Assembly (NCBI RefSeq): GCF_036711975.1
Contig: NC_091971.1
Span: 15,445,501 to 15,509,500 of the forward strand
Length of the DNA: 64,000 nucleotides
Direction: 5' to 3'
Origin: Onthophagus taurus
Taxonomy: Eukaryota; Arthropoda; Insecta; Coleoptera; Scarabaeidae
The notes under the pieces were generated by a model, which was not told where the DNA came from, searched no databases, and worked only from the letters and a program-made list of their open reading frames with translations. Both the position numbers and the translations under genes were made by a program. Positions 34,930 through 46,739 of the stretch are shown here, piece after piece (within the stretch, counting starts at the first letter, position 1; each line of letters begins with the position of its first letter).

Positions 34930-35575
34930 GATTTAGTAAAAGACCACGCTTTAACCAATGGTCTGACTTTGAAAGAGGATCCTCGAGCAACTAACGAATG
35001 TGAAAATCGTCTCCTTAGACAAATGGGTCTTAGAGACAGATTTCGATTTCAGGTTGCAATTGGTGTTAACTGGATGAGAGATTTGAGGCAGATAGTGTCG
35101 CGGAGAGCTGTATACCGACGAATTTCATCTTTTAATCTCCACTATTACCGACATTTATGACATCTACCTTTGACGCAACTTCACAAAAGAGGCAGACTTC
35201 TGTGGTGCCAAAAAAGACAACGTTGGATCGATGAATGGGATCACATAATTTAGAAGCGAAGCCCGGTTCAGTTTCTCGGAATTCCGTGGCGAGCGGCGCA
35301 GATTAGATTTTGCCCTTCGAGGTCACGTCGGCCAAACACCTGGTATTATAGTATGGGGTGCGATATCGTTGGGGTATAAGTCACCTCTAGTCGTCATCCC
35401 TGACAGTTTAAATGCACACCGATATATCTACGAGGTTTTATAGCCCGTTGTAATACCCAGGCTAAACGAACGCCCTAACATCATATTCCAGAAGGATAAC
35501 CTCATATTGTCCACATCTGTCAAAACTTCCTACACAAAGAAGGAGTAGAAATTCACTCCTAGCCTGGTGGGCCGC
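34930..35575 (+). pseudogene. Tc1-like transposase, N-terminal and central part
   Basis: Begins MPRFSKRPRFNQWSDFERGS, a Tc1-like start with the helix-turn-helix region heavily altered. It continues through several stops to GHVGQTPGIIVWGAISLGYK and SPLVVIPDSLNAHRYIYEVL, then RPNIIFQKDN around the second catalytic Asp. The reading frame has at least five stops and several indels. The element is split at 35579 by the DD41D transposon; its C terminus resumes at about 37195. Confidence 0.85.
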
Positions 35576-35579
35576 TATA

Positions 35580-37118
35580 CAGGATGATTCATTAGCTCTA
35601 TGACAAACGTTGGCAGATGAAAGGTGATGCGATTCTAAGGAAAAAATGTTATATGAATATGGGTCCGATTCATTTTGGTTAAAGAGTTACAAGCCTTTGA
35701 AAATTTTACACAGTTTAATAGGCAAATGAAAATGTAACATAAAAAATAAGTTTAAAAATTACAAAAATCGCAACAATAATTATGAAACACAAATACAGAG
35801 TTGGCTGTGATAACAAAACTGAGTTCTTTATGTCAAACATTTCAATTTACTCTATTCTGTGTGTTTCAGAGTTTTGATCGAAAACGAAAATGCATGTATT
35901 TACGACTGAAGAATATGCAGATATTATTTTTGTATACGGGTTTTGTAACGGAAACGCTCTGCAAGTAGCTAGAGAATACCTTCGTAGGTTTCCAAATAGA
36001 CATCAACCTGCCCATACAGTGTTTAGTGCATCATTTCGCAGACTGAGAGAAACAGGTAACCCCGCTCCACTACATTCCATTCGTCCCCATGATGTGAATG
36101 TACAAAATGAAGAACGTGTTATTGATTTAGTACTTGACGACCCTTCAATTAGTACTCGGCGTATAGCGAGCATGTTACAAATATCCCAAAGTTTTGTATG
36201 GCGTGTATTGAATCGAGAAATGTTACATCCATTTCATCGCCAAAATGTTCAAGCATTACATCCTGGAGATACTGAGCAACGCTTAGCATTTTGCCAATGG
36301 ATTATTCAGCAACATGCTCAAAATAATAACTTCATTTCCCAAGTTCTGTGGTCTGATGAAGCGTGTTTCACTAGGGACGGCATAAATAATTATCATAACG
36401 AACATGTGTGGTCCTTGCAAAATCCACATGCAATTAGACCAGGAAGATTTCAGCAACGGTTTAGTGTAAACGTTTGGGGTGGCATTTTTAACAATTCTTT
36501 GCTACGTGTATGTGTGATAAATGAACGCTTAAATGCAAATATGTACAGAAATTTCTTGGGACATAACCTTTTAGATTTTATCGACGACGTACCACTTAAC
36601 ATCGTTCAAAATATGTGGTATCAGCACGATGGTGCACCACCACATCGAGGAAGAGAAGTCATCGCTTGGTTACATGAATATTTTCCAAAGAAATGGATTG
36701 GCAATGGAGGTCCAGTAGTCTGGCCACCACGATCCCCAGATCTAAATCCGCTGGATTATTATTTCTGGGGACACATGAAGCAGGTTGTGTATCATGTAGA
36801 AATTACTACCCGTCAGTAACTACTGGACAGAATTCAAGATGCAGCTAATAGCATACGGAATGATCCAAATATCATACGTCGTGTGATAGAATCTTTACTT
36901 CGTCGATGTGAAGGCGGACATTTCGAACAATTTTTGTAATTTTTAAACTTATTTTTTATGTTACATTTTCATTTGCCTATTAAACTGTGTAAAATTTTCA
37001 AAGGCTTGTAACTCTTTAACCAAAATGAATCGGACCCATATTCATATAACATTTTTTCCTTAGAATCGCATCACCTTTCATCTGCCAAAGTTTGTCATAG
37101 AGCTAATGAATCACCCTG
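35580..37118 (+). mobile_element. Nearly intact DD41D mariner/Tc1-superfamily transposon
   Basis: The 1539-bp element is flanked by TA on both sides. Inverted repeats of about 190-200 bp start CAGGATGATTCATTAGCTCT and end AGAGCTAATGAATCACCCTG, differing at few positions, with the inner parts (AAAATTTTACACAGTTTAAT) matching as well. One transposase gene lies between them. High arm identity and the almost open gene indicate a recent insertion into an old Tc1-like element. Confidence 0.93.
35890..36939 (+). pseudogene. DD41D transposase with a single premature stop
   Basis: Would cut and paste the surrounding element. The frame codes 309 residues to TAA at 36817-36819, then continues in the same frame for 40 more codons (LLDRIQDAANSIRNDPNIIR ... 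GGHFEQFL) to TAA at 36937-36939, giving a family-typical length of 349 codons. An N-terminal helix-turn-helix region (residues 1-60) precedes a second one (75-115). Catalytic Asp are D156 (WSDEACF), D247 (QHDGAPPH) and D289 (SPDLNPLDYYFW). There are 41 residues between the last two, which places it with DD41D types such as rosa/Visitor. The stop falls after the third Asp. Lost function is likely but partial activity cannot be excluded. Confidence 0.92.
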
Positions 37119-37194
37119 TATAACGCGGTTACCATAAGCGGCAAACACCTCACATGAACTTCGTTGTCATCTACAGTAAGTCTGGTATGAGATA

Positions 37195-37282
37195 TCACAA
37201 GGTACCATTGATAATCCCATTCAGAGGATGCCTCGCAAAGTTATACAGTGCATAAACAATCGTGGGGATGTGATATTTTATT
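37195..37282 (+). pseudogene. C-terminal end of the Tc1-like transposase
   Basis: The reading NPIQRMPRKVIQCINNRGD followed by VIFY and a stop is the usual end of Tc1 transposases (MPRR..A.I..RGG...). It resumes the gene interrupted at 35579. Confidence 0.75.
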
Positions 37283-37419
37283 GACATAAATTATTTGTAA
37301 TTTTTTTTAATTGTTATAATATAGTACTGAAATAAATAGAAATTATTTGTAAAAATTTCAACTTTGTCACTCAGCTCTTTCGAAGTGTTGCAATTTTTTT
37401 GGTACATAGTTTTATACAT

Positions 37420-38430
37420 CGTAATAACAGAAAGAAGAGATGCATACTTTTTCCTGCATCGTATGATCTGGAAATGTTTTGGCAGAACGAATTTGAATAT
37501 CAACAGTTATCACAGCTCACACTCTTAGGTAAGCAAAACAAGTGGGCCAAATTTACTTAGGGTTTACTGCAACGTCATCACTAGGTATTAGTCTATCTGG
37601 AATATTTTTTTGGCAAATATTCCTTTCTATATTAAAATTTATCACTGAATAAACTAAAATGTAGAAAACATTGTTATTTTCTAATGTAATAACTTGCCCA
37701 CCAGCTCCATAAGTACTTAACTATGATTACAATAACGATCTCCGTCGAAATCTTTGAAAAGCATCAAACGTGGATTAAAAAATCTTGTTATCATATTTAC
37801 TACACCAAAGTGTAACTGTCAACATGATAACAAACGATTAAGGAGATAGATAGGAGGAGATGTTAAGAAGAAAATATATGAGAGACAATATGGTGAAAAC
37901 AGAATGTAGTGTGACTGAAGAACCTTTAATTAACAACCGATTATATTTGCGTTGTAAATTTAATTACAGTTAAACCGGCTTTTATACGATCCCTATTCAC
38001 GTCATAACGATTTTAATGTGTTACGAATTTATTTTAATAGGTACTTAAGAAATTTCTAAAATTTATTCAATGTGTAATTTTAGATGCGGTAGTTATACGT
38101 ACACAAAAATAGTTTTACATGTATGTATATTTATAGAAGTATGTTTGGAGAAAGAGTTTATTTATTTATTTTATATCTATCATATCACAAAGATGGAGAT
38201 TTTAGATATTAAAATACAACCGTATTTATGTAAAATTTCATTCTTTTAGGTTTTTTAACATGACAAATTAGCAAATAGTTTTTTGGTGATTAGTAATAGA
38301 AGGCGCAAGTTGAGTTTTACTATAGAAGCTTTTAACTCGAGTTATGTGGCCAAATATAAAGTTGTTCAATGCCATGATTTCAGACTAGATAGAAGTCCCA
38401 ATTAGAGCTATTGTTTATTCTTAAATTGAT
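37420..38430. other. AT-rich intergenic DNA
   Basis: No gene, repeat or element end noticed. Confidence 0.4.
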
Positions 38431-38439
38431 ACTAAACTT

Positions 38440-38545
38440 CGACTAGGACTGGGACGTACAGTACAGGATATGAGAATGAATAAAATCCATTGGAGTTAAG
38501 TCTGGTAACATACATGGCCAATTTATGAAAACCCATCCCCCATTC
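38440..38545 (-). pseudogene. Short DDE transposase scrap
   Basis: The minus strand reads CMLPDLTPMDFIHSHIL, resembling the block around the third catalytic Asp of IS630/Tc1/mariner transposases (SPDLTPxDFFLWG). Only about 30 codons are recognisable. Confidence 0.5.
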
Positions 38546-38596
38546 ATCTTTCTTCAAACGCTTCATTAATCATTATGAGTGTTGATAATTATTATA

Positions 38597-39012
38597 TTAG
38601 GTTCTTCGGAAAGTAATTTCGTTTTTTCCCAACAGTTTACCAACTTAACATTTAAGCCACATAATCATTATACCTATGTATAATTTGACAACTGGCTTGT
38701 TTGTGAAATAGCCCGCTTGATTCTACATGGTAGTTTTTGGTTGGTATCCGATAATTGTGGTCAAGATTTATTGCCAGAACGCCAGTGCCAAAACTGGTTT
38801 GCAAAATTGCTATCCAGCAAGTTTGATGTTGAAGATGCATCTTCAACGTTCTGACATTAACTTATGCAAACCGCCCAGTAACAACTCGTGAGATTGCCGA
38901 AAGATTAAATTTATTGAATTCGACCGTTCATGGGAAGAACATGGGGTAGAGTTCCACCAAGGTAATGCTAGACCTCCTACAAGTTTAGTAATCTGCCAAA
39001 AGCTTTTATAGA
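38597..39012 (+). pseudogene. Internally deleted mariner element
   Basis: A mariner left tip TTAGGTTCTTCGGAAAGTAA, preceded by TA, starts at 38597. Downstream the plus strand reads LPERQCQNWFAKLLSSKFDV then EDA (first helix-turn-helix end), TTREIAERLNLLNSTVHG at 38881-38934, and after a deletion of the central catalytic part VEFHQGNARPPTSLVICQKL around 38946-39005. The second catalytic Asp is changed to Gly (HQGN for HQDN). The right tip was not found. Confidence 0.85.
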
Positions 39013-39019
39013 TTTGATG

Positions 39020-39820
39020 GGATACACTGTGACACCCAGGGACCGGCGTCAGAGATTTGGTCGCTACAGGCGAAAATGGATTTGGCCAACCTTGCCGAAA
39101 TAAAAACCACATCTTTTGCGTTTCGCCTACATCACATCTCACTGCATGTTTTTGTGACTCATTAAGATTCATAATGATTCTAGTATAACTTCTTTTGGCA
39201 TGTACGCCACAATTTTTCTAAGCTTTTCTTTTTTGTTACTGATTCAAGGTACCGAGCCAGTGATTGAGAGATGTTACCAACCACCCCAATAATTTTGAAC
39301 ATGTATTTTTTTATTTTACTCACACTTCTTTTCCATACTCTTTAAGAATGTGTGTTTTTCTAGAGCATTCTTGAGCAAGTATTGAACGGAAGACCTGGGG
39401 TGAAGACTACCGCATTTGGGCACCACAGGTCTTGTTGTACGTTAGGTGATAGTGGCTTTCTTGGAGCTTCCCTAAAATCCATCAACTTTGACGCCACCAC
39501 TTGTAACATACTTTCCAGTGGTACAGTAATAAATATTTGATATACAGTAGTAAAGTACGTTAAAGCCATATAATTTTCTGGTTTCTTTTGATGTTGATTA
39601 TGGTTCTTCACACATTCGGTCTGGAACTTTTAATCTTTTAAACTTATTTTCTGTATTGACATGTGTTGGTATCTCCAATGCTGTTTGACGTCATAAAGTG
39701 GGAGATGCTTCCTCCTGTTATCTTCCTCATGGTTGTATGTATATAGGAAAGCGGAGGGTATGCTTACGCATACAGCACCTGGGCCCCAACGGGCCCCTTG
39801 TACGTCCTCCTACACTCTCT
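39020..39820. other. Gap with no recognised gene
   Basis: The open frames at 38843-39172 and 39360-39611 (-) are not recognised. About 39700-39820 is probably 3' flank of the adjacent non-LTR fragment. Confidence 0.35.
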
Positions 39821-39824
39821 CCGG

Positions 39825-40736
39825 CTACATCAACCAGCCTAAGGAGTTTCCGAAGGCTAGGATACAGCTCAGAGGTGTGTTCCTAATGCCATCTGTGGTC
39901 GGCCATTCCTCTCCGAAGTCTCTCATTCTGAGGTCTTGCAGGGTGGGGCATTCACACAAGATGTGTCGGACCGTCTCCTCGCTCTCTTTACAGAGGCGAC
40001 AGAGAGGACTAACAGCAAGCTTAAGGTTATAAAGATGCTTGTTTACCTTACAGTGACCCGTGACGAGTCCCGTTACAATTCGTAGAGCGTTTCTACCAAG
40101 CCTTACGAAAGACAAGGCTGCCTCTGCTGAAGGATAATGTAATACTTCCTTAGACAGATGGCAGCCTTTAACCCTATCCCACCAGTTCATAAACTTTTTG
40201 TGGGTAAAATCTTTAATTATCTCAATCTGAGTTGATAAGGACGGAGCGATTATCGGTTCTGGCGAACATGGCGCTCGCTTGGCAGCCCTTTTGGCAAGCC
40301 TATCAGCGTGCTTGTTACCTGAAGAAGTCGAGTGTTCTTTTATCCATTGAAGTATAACACAGTTATGCACTGCGGCCTTCTCCAATGTCAGATGACAACC
40401 CATAACAAGTCCTGAAGTAATTGTTATTCTACTCAGGGCCAAAATAGCTTGTCTACTCTCAGTATAAATTGTAAAAGTCTTACCTACCAAGTTGGATCTG
40501 ACAATAACGTCAGCGGCAAGTTGTATGGCGATTAATTCCGCCTGTATGACGGTGGTACTTTTACCTAGAGGTTCAGATACATGGAGTCGTAGATCGTACG
40601 AGAAGACTCCCGCTCCAGCTCCTTCCCGTCTCTTTGAACCATCAGTGTAGATTTTAAGGCTGTTTTTTACCTCCACTTCTGTGGAACTGTCTTCCTCATG
40701 GTTATTTTGATCTACTTTTTGTTGTTTGAGAGACGA
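39825..40736 (-). pseudogene. Non-LTR ORF2 C-terminal fragment with RNase H domain
   Basis: One open frame of at least 283 codons, the longest clean retrotransposon frame here. RNase H motifs in order (counting from the Met at 40676): YTDGSK (D12), IQAELIAIQLAAD (E47), YTESRQAILALS (residue 73 is Glu where Asp is usual) and GNKHADRLAKRAAKR (D125). A C-terminal cysteine/histidine region follows: GHCKVNKHLYNLKLAVSPLC then RLCKESEETVRHILCECPTL, typical of Jockey- and R1-like elements. The RT domain is missing upstream. The Asp-to-Glu change at a catalytic position suggests loss of activity, although the frame is intact. It differs from the fragment at 34060. Confidence 0.88.
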
Positions 40737-40739
40737 AGA

Positions 40740-42770
40740 TTACCAGAAATGTTCTTTTAGTTACTGGTCGATCTGTACAGATTTATCTATTTAATGTGCT
40801 CTTCAAAAAGTATCTTTTTTTGATGTACTGACTAATCTTGCAAATACTGAGCAGTTTATTCTGAGAAAATTCTTGATCTAAAGTTTATATAATCTTTTCA
40901 TACATTCTCTTAGGCTCATTTCTGGCTTATAGTCTTATGACCTTGACATACAACTTTGAAATCCAATTAGATTAGCTCAACTTGACTTTGTGTAGTGCAC
41001 ACATTACTTCATCATACTCCTTGGAATATGATTTATGGAAGTTAATAATCATGGATTTCGCCTCTTTGTACTCTCCAAACGTGTCATAGATATCATTTAT
41101 TATCTAATTGATTATATACATTAAAATTTCAAGATATAAAGATGTTAGCTGATGTAGAAGAACGTCACCTCAAGTTTCAATTATATAAAATTATTGCGAA
41201 ATTCCTAAAACCACCAACGCCTAAGTAATGTTTTTTTATTATTATGTTAAACATGTTATTACAACTTATCAACTTATTACATGGCCTGTATTATATTTAT
41301 GTCATTGTCAGTCATTATAACGAATTAATTCGTTACATCGATGCTGCAAACACATCATTAGAACGAACGCCTTGCCTTTTCGCAATATCGAGGATTTTCT
41401 GCAAATATTTTATCGCCTCATAGCAACTATCAATGATCATCTTGCCAAGACTTTCCAGAAAAGGTACGATTTGTCGTTGTTGCTGAGATTGTTATAGCCA
41501 TCTGTTGGTGTAATATATGGTTGTACCTTTCTAGTGTTTCCATAAGTTTTCACACTCATTGAGGACGTCATTCAATTAAACTCTCAAATACGTTGTTAAA
41601 AGAGAAGCCGCCTATAAGAAATGTGAGATATCCATAAATATTATTTAAATGACCGATCGATACCGTCTAAAAAGGATTATTGAAATTTAACGATAAGCTT
41701 AATACGATTTGTTATAACAAAATTCATGAGAATGATGTAATTCTTGAAATATTAACAAATATACGGTTACTAAATAAATAAAAACCAAATAATCCTTGAA
41801 TTTCAAAGAAATTAACACACTATATATAGAAATATTATTTAAGAATTTTTTTAGTATAGATCAATCAAAAACGAATTTATTCTACATTATACGAAACATT
41901 GACCTTAACACCTCGCTTTCGATGGAATGCAGAACCCATCTTTACAATACCGCTACCGATTTCCGTTCTTTAGAAAAGGAAAGTTGTTCAACCGACGAGA
42001 TTATAAAGCGTTAGTGTGTCAATGGGTCTAAACCCATAACAGAATTACATCATTATTACAACCAAGTAATAAAAAGAGTTTTCTTCTAAAAATATACTCA
42101 TCTTCAAACATCAAGATGTTAGAAACGTTTTAATTCGAAGAAATTAAACGAAATCGACTAGAATACCAATTTTTCTATTTTAATCAAAGGTTTAATTAGA
42201 CTTTAAATTCAATATAAATTCGTTACGATGTATTTAATAAATATGGAAACTACTCAATAAAAATTGTAAATGTCGAATCATTTATGGAGTGTTAATTAAA
42301 GGGTCTACATCGTATTCGGCTTTAAAATTTAATAAATTACGTAACGGTGACTAATTCACCAATTTTGTTTATTGTGAGGAACTCGCAAATAAACGTTTAC
42401 CCTTTTAATATTGTAGCCGTAAGATTTCTACAATTAACACCTGTATAATTTTAAAAGATTAAAAATGTCTATTATTTCTGTTGACATATCGAGTTTACTT
42501 TCAATACTTTCCAAGCGGAAATATAACATTTAAGAGATGTGGTTTAAATTAAAGATTATTTTTATAATTGATTTTAAATTTTAATAGATTGATTTCGAAT
42601 AAAAAATTTATGCATTTTATTTATTTATTTACAATTTTATAATATACAAAAAAAATTAATTTTCTCCATCCTTTTTGTTTCACTTTTAATACATTTTTTT
42701 TTATTATCGTTATTATTACATACTTTTTTGAGCAAGCTGTTATTTATTAAAAGATTAAATTGGATCTTTC
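40740..42770. other. Gene-poor stretch
   Basis: AT-rich, with slightly richer patches at about 41340-41480 and 41900-42030. No coding sequence with recognised motifs, no repeats. The last 150 bp is 3' flank of the next cuticle gene and contains minus-strand AATAAA motifs near 42615. Confidence 0.35.
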
Positions 42771-42773
42771 TTT

Positions 42774-44224
42774 CTAAGATATTGACACTTGGGGCCTGTA
42801 ACCATTTTCATCGGCTGTGTAAGTGACGGTAATTACTTTTCCACTTGATGGATCGGTGTATTTGAAAGAACCGCGAGCTTGCATCAATTCATTTTCGGAT
42901 CCGGCGTTTTGTAATTGGCCCTCTTCGTCGTGTTGGATACCGTTACTCGTTTCAAATCCAAATTTGTAGCCATCAACTCCAATGTTTTCATTATCAAACC
43001 TTAAAATGGTTGCTGATTTTTCATCACCTTGCGGTTTAGCCGAAGAGAGAACGACCAAAAATCCTAAGATCACCAACTGAAAATGAAATTTAAAAAAAAA
43101 TTAAGATCTCCTTAAAAGGAAGGATTTAATTTAAATTTATTTGTTGTTACATAATTATTTGAATCGTCTTAAAAAGTGTTGTAAGTGGATGTCTTTTTAA
43201 TGTTGTTGTGTACAATGTGTTGTGCGAAATCTTCTTGGCCGGTTTATAATTGCGCGCATAAAGTCGGCGCGAATCAAAAACGTGTGTACGTGATGTTTAC
43301 ATAATGCACAATAAGAAGAAGCCGGTTAGGTTGTTAAAAAAAATTTGTTTAAACGAAAACCCAGAGGCGTACGTGATGGTGATTTTCGAAATACTAGTTA
43401 TGCAATTGCAATTATATGTCTAAATCGACGATTGTTTAGATGTCGAAAAGGTCGTTTAAGTACATCTATAATAATGATTATCATGTAATTTCTCTTTAAT
43501 AATTGATATTTTCAAAATATAAATCAAAAAAGTTTTGACTAAAGTAGGATCAAAATGATTCAGAAACGTGGAGCTTTTTTGTAGTGAGATTGAGATGAGT
43601 GATGATTAAAAGAGAAGCTTTTTGTTCTACATTTTAAATCAATTCAAAACTTAATACTGGTAATGCTTCATAAGATATGTGGAGGCTTACAGATTTCTAA
43701 TTTAATCTGTAATCGCACTCTTGTCTATCTATTATGAAACTAGAGGTCTACTAAGAGTTCATGTTTCGATTCTGTCTTAACAATCTTTATTCCTAACCTC
43801 AGCAAGCTTTAGAAAGAATACCTAATCTAATTTAGCCACCTCCAACTAAATCGTTATCCGCTAACTAAATACTCCAGAAATTATGGAAATGTCAGTGCCT
43901 AACTTTGGTACAAATAATAATGTTTTGCAGAAAAAAATTTAAATCAAGAAAACCATATCTCATTCAGAACCAAAATTTCCAAAATATTGAAAGTTTTGAA
44001 AATGATACAATTATTTGTAAAAACTTTGGCAAAGTTTATGATGATTGAAACTGAGTTATGAAGAATTTGTTGGAACCACCACAAACTAAAAGATTTATCT
44101 GGATCTATCATAAATTTGGACTTCCACGTAAAATGATAACTGTAAAAAAATGTAATATGATAAAGATAAAAACAAAAATGACAAAATGTTCTTGATTAAA
44201 TTTGTTAATACTTACTGTCTTCAT
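42774..44224 (-). CDS. RR-1 cuticle protein, 2 exons with a 1.1-kb first intron
   Basis: The main exon is 42774-43076 (acceptor TTTCAG at its upstream side). The first exon is 44216-44224 (ATG AAG ACA, donor GTAAGT), assigned because it is the only Met-Lys-X exon with a donor behind a TATA box in this interval. The product has 103 residues: signal peptide MKTLVILGFLVVLSSAKP, linker with KSATILRFDNENIGVDG, RR-1 domain YKFGFETSNGIQHD ... ARGSFKYTDPSSGKVITVTY ... TADENGYRPQ and a short VSIS end. Compared with its paralogues it has an insertion in the PDG turn (DPSSGK), NGY for NGF, and lacks GAHLP. The intron before ETSNG is absent. It is a distinct RR-1 branch. Confidence 0.9.
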
Positions 44225-44269
44225 GTTGAGAGATAACAATTGTAGTTCCTTAAGGCACAGCGTAAAAGA

Positions 44270-44306
44270 ACTGAATACAGTCGTCGTCGGTGGCATCTCT
44301 TTTATA
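44270..44306 (-). promoter_or_regulatory. Core promoter: TATAAAAG plus TCAGT initiator
   Basis: Minus-strand TATAAAAG at 44299-44306 and TCAGT at 44270-44274, spacing 32 bp, 46 bp upstream of the assigned ATG. It supports the remote nine-base first exon of the 42774 gene. Confidence 0.78.
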
Positions 44307-44309
44307 CAT

Positions 44310-45885
44310 CCTCTTGTGCATGTGTTGTTGTTTGTTGGTTGGGGCCCCGCACGAGCCGCCGTCCCCCGTGGTTTTTCAAAACGGGTACGATCGCCTAACG
44401 GGGAGGCGACATTTCAACCCGGCCGAAGTGAGATATGACGCGATCGCGGCTATATGACTTCTTCACATCGCTAATTAGCATATTAGGGACAATATAAACT
44501 TTGCACCTATAGCTTCGAGCGATTAGTTTTATCGAGACTCTCACTTTTCTATGCCATTAATTCCTATCTTTATTCATTGAGTGATAAATAAATTGTCATC
44601 AATTTTGGAGCATAAAAAACTAGAAAGAAGTAAAAAGAGAGAATAAGATGCAGTGACGTTAATATGTTGTAATGCATTATTTTTAGATTTTCGATTTATG
44701 GTGATTAATATTTTTTTTAATACGCCAATTTATTTGTTTCAACTTATTCTAAAATGCTTTCTTATTATTACGTAGAAAACCTTGTCACAATCATAATACA
44801 GCGGTGACAAAAGATATTTCTTTTTCTTGTATAGGTCGTAAAGGGACAAAGACATTTCTGCCTGGAAGCGTCATAAAAGAGTCTTCCGCTAATTTCTTCG
44901 TCGCCACATCTTTCTTCGTTCAGAATAGAGGACGAAGACGAAGACGACATCGAAACCTTTGTAACCACTGCCGTCGTTTCAACTTCGTACTTCGGTGAAA
45001 TTACCCATTACCCAATGAATCTTTGCGTAAGCCGTTTGCTGCTGACAAAGAAGCTGTGAGCTGCTGCTCCCCTCAAATCGACAAAAGAGATTCTTCTTTG
45101 CCACTTCTAGTCTTTTCATCTCTCGCTTTACTCTTTACACAATACATTAACGATACACCTTGAGATTTTATGTGGTTGGCTTTATTTTAATAAAAAGAGA
45201 TTAACAAGATGTCTTTTAATCAAGAAGAAACAGAATGATATTTACTTAAAAAAAGAAAAGAATTATTAGGTATCTAATTATTTTAAGTGTTTTTTTTGAA
45301 AGTAATTTCGTAACGGAGAAATCTTATTTACATTTTCTAAACTGCTAACGATTCAAATATATCTATTAATTAAGAAAAATTTTGAATTTAATGCAGTTAT
45401 TCCAATTCATCAAGACTTTGACATTTCGATTTGCTTTGTAGGTTAGAGTTGGACAATTTATGTCAGAATAAAACTTTTAGGTTATGTCAAATATCAATAC
45501 TACCAACTCAAATTAGGATAAAAAGGAAGTGTTGGAACAACAAAGTTTTTTTTGAAAACACGTTAAATTAGAACTATTCTTTTGACGACACCTTCGAGGT
45601 CAGATGTTTCCTTAATCTTTTTTGTTGTAAACAAAAACAAAAATATTGTAATCATCATTTTACATTATAAGCACAAATTACAAGGTCGGCGTGTTTTTAG
45701 AGAATTTATTTGGCATTAACGATTTTTTTAAGATAAATACGACGATATTGTAATTGTAAATTTGACATAATTAATGTAAGGAATTGCAATTTGCATTTTA
45801 TTAACAATTTGATGTTCCGCATCAATTAAACAATACTAAAACTTGTAATGTTCAATCTATAGAACATTTTTCTAAATTCCATACA
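44310..45885. other. Upstream flank and intergenic DNA
   Basis: A marked GC-rich block at 44340-44460 lies directly upstream of the promoter. A second balanced patch is at 44830-45120, with open frames on both strands (44804-44998, 44768-44968) and GACGAAGACG runs but no recognised motif. The rest is AT-rich. Confidence 0.4.
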
Positions 45886-45887
45886 TA

Positions 45888-46468
45888 CTGGATGATTCAA
45901 AAAACCGCTGACAGACTTCTAGGGCAGGTAATACATCAAAAATTAAGATGAAAAGTCTTAATATACATGGGGTCGCAAATGCCTCCTTGACGAGATATAG
46001 CTGGTCAAAGTTTCTTTAAAATTAAACATTATCTGCAATAAAAAGCCCTTTTTTAAAAATATTTTCAACTCCACTGCTGATTTTGTCAAACAGGCAGTAT
46101 TTTCGTGTAAAGTGATCAATTATCTATCAATTGGTCTCTTACAAAAGTTTGATTAAAGCAACAGTTTTTGATTGAATTAACAAATTTTCTACAAACGTGT
46201 TTTTCTTAAAAACTCAAAACATCAAAGTTTTGTAAGAGACCAATTGATAGATAATTGATCACTTTACACGCGTAGAGAGCAATGGCGTAGACAATATTTT
46301 TAAAAAAGTGCTTTTTATTGCAGATAATGTTTAATTTTAAAGAAACTTTGATGCGCTATATCTCGCCAACGGGGCATTTGCGACCCCATGTATATTCAGA
46401 CTATTCATCTTAATTTTTCGTGTATTATCTACTCTAGAAGTCTGTCAGTGGTTTTTTGAATCACCCTG
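45888..46468. mobile_element. Palindromic mariner-type MITE, 581 bp
   Basis: The left tip CTGGATGATTCAAAAAACC and right tip GGTTTTTTGAATCACCCTG are flanked by TA. The arms pair over nearly the whole element; for example GCAATAAAAAGC pairs with GCTTTTTATTGC and CTTACAAAAGTTTGAT with CAAAGTTTTGTAAG near the loop. No coding sequence. Confidence 0.88.
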
Positions 46469-46739
46469 TATAAGGACGAAATACTTGAAGAAATTTCTAA
46501 GCAATAATTACTGATTGTGCCATAATCAGATGAAAAACGAAAAAAAATTTCTTACAATCACTTAATTGAACACGTTTGTCTTCATCAGCAGGGACACTTA
46601 GCTACAGGTACTCCAATTTAAAGTCTGACTTAAAGCATAAATTGAGTTATTATGGATTTTCAGTAACACGAATGAAAACTGCTGTCTAGAAAATTAAAAC
46701 AGATGTCACATATGGAAGCGAATCTTTTGCTAAAACTTA

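Larger units (their letters stand above)
33864..37412 (+). mobile_element. Decayed Tc1-like element carrying two nested insertions
   Basis: Left tip CACTACGTGCCAAAAAAAAA (33864) followed by TGGCAACACC, and right tip near 37384-37412 whose reverse complement reads ACTATGTACCAAAAAAATTG then CAACACTTCG, are inverted repeats of Tc1 type. Relic transposase pieces lie at 34930-35575 and 37195-37280. Between them sit a non-LTR fragment (34060-34800) and an entire DD41D transposon (35580-37118). The left end is preceded by TA. Confidence 0.78.

Noticed and set aside
39698-40032. Plus-strand frames of 62 and 99 residues
   Set aside because: They overlap the minus-strand RNase H/zinc-finger frame, which has clear family motifs.
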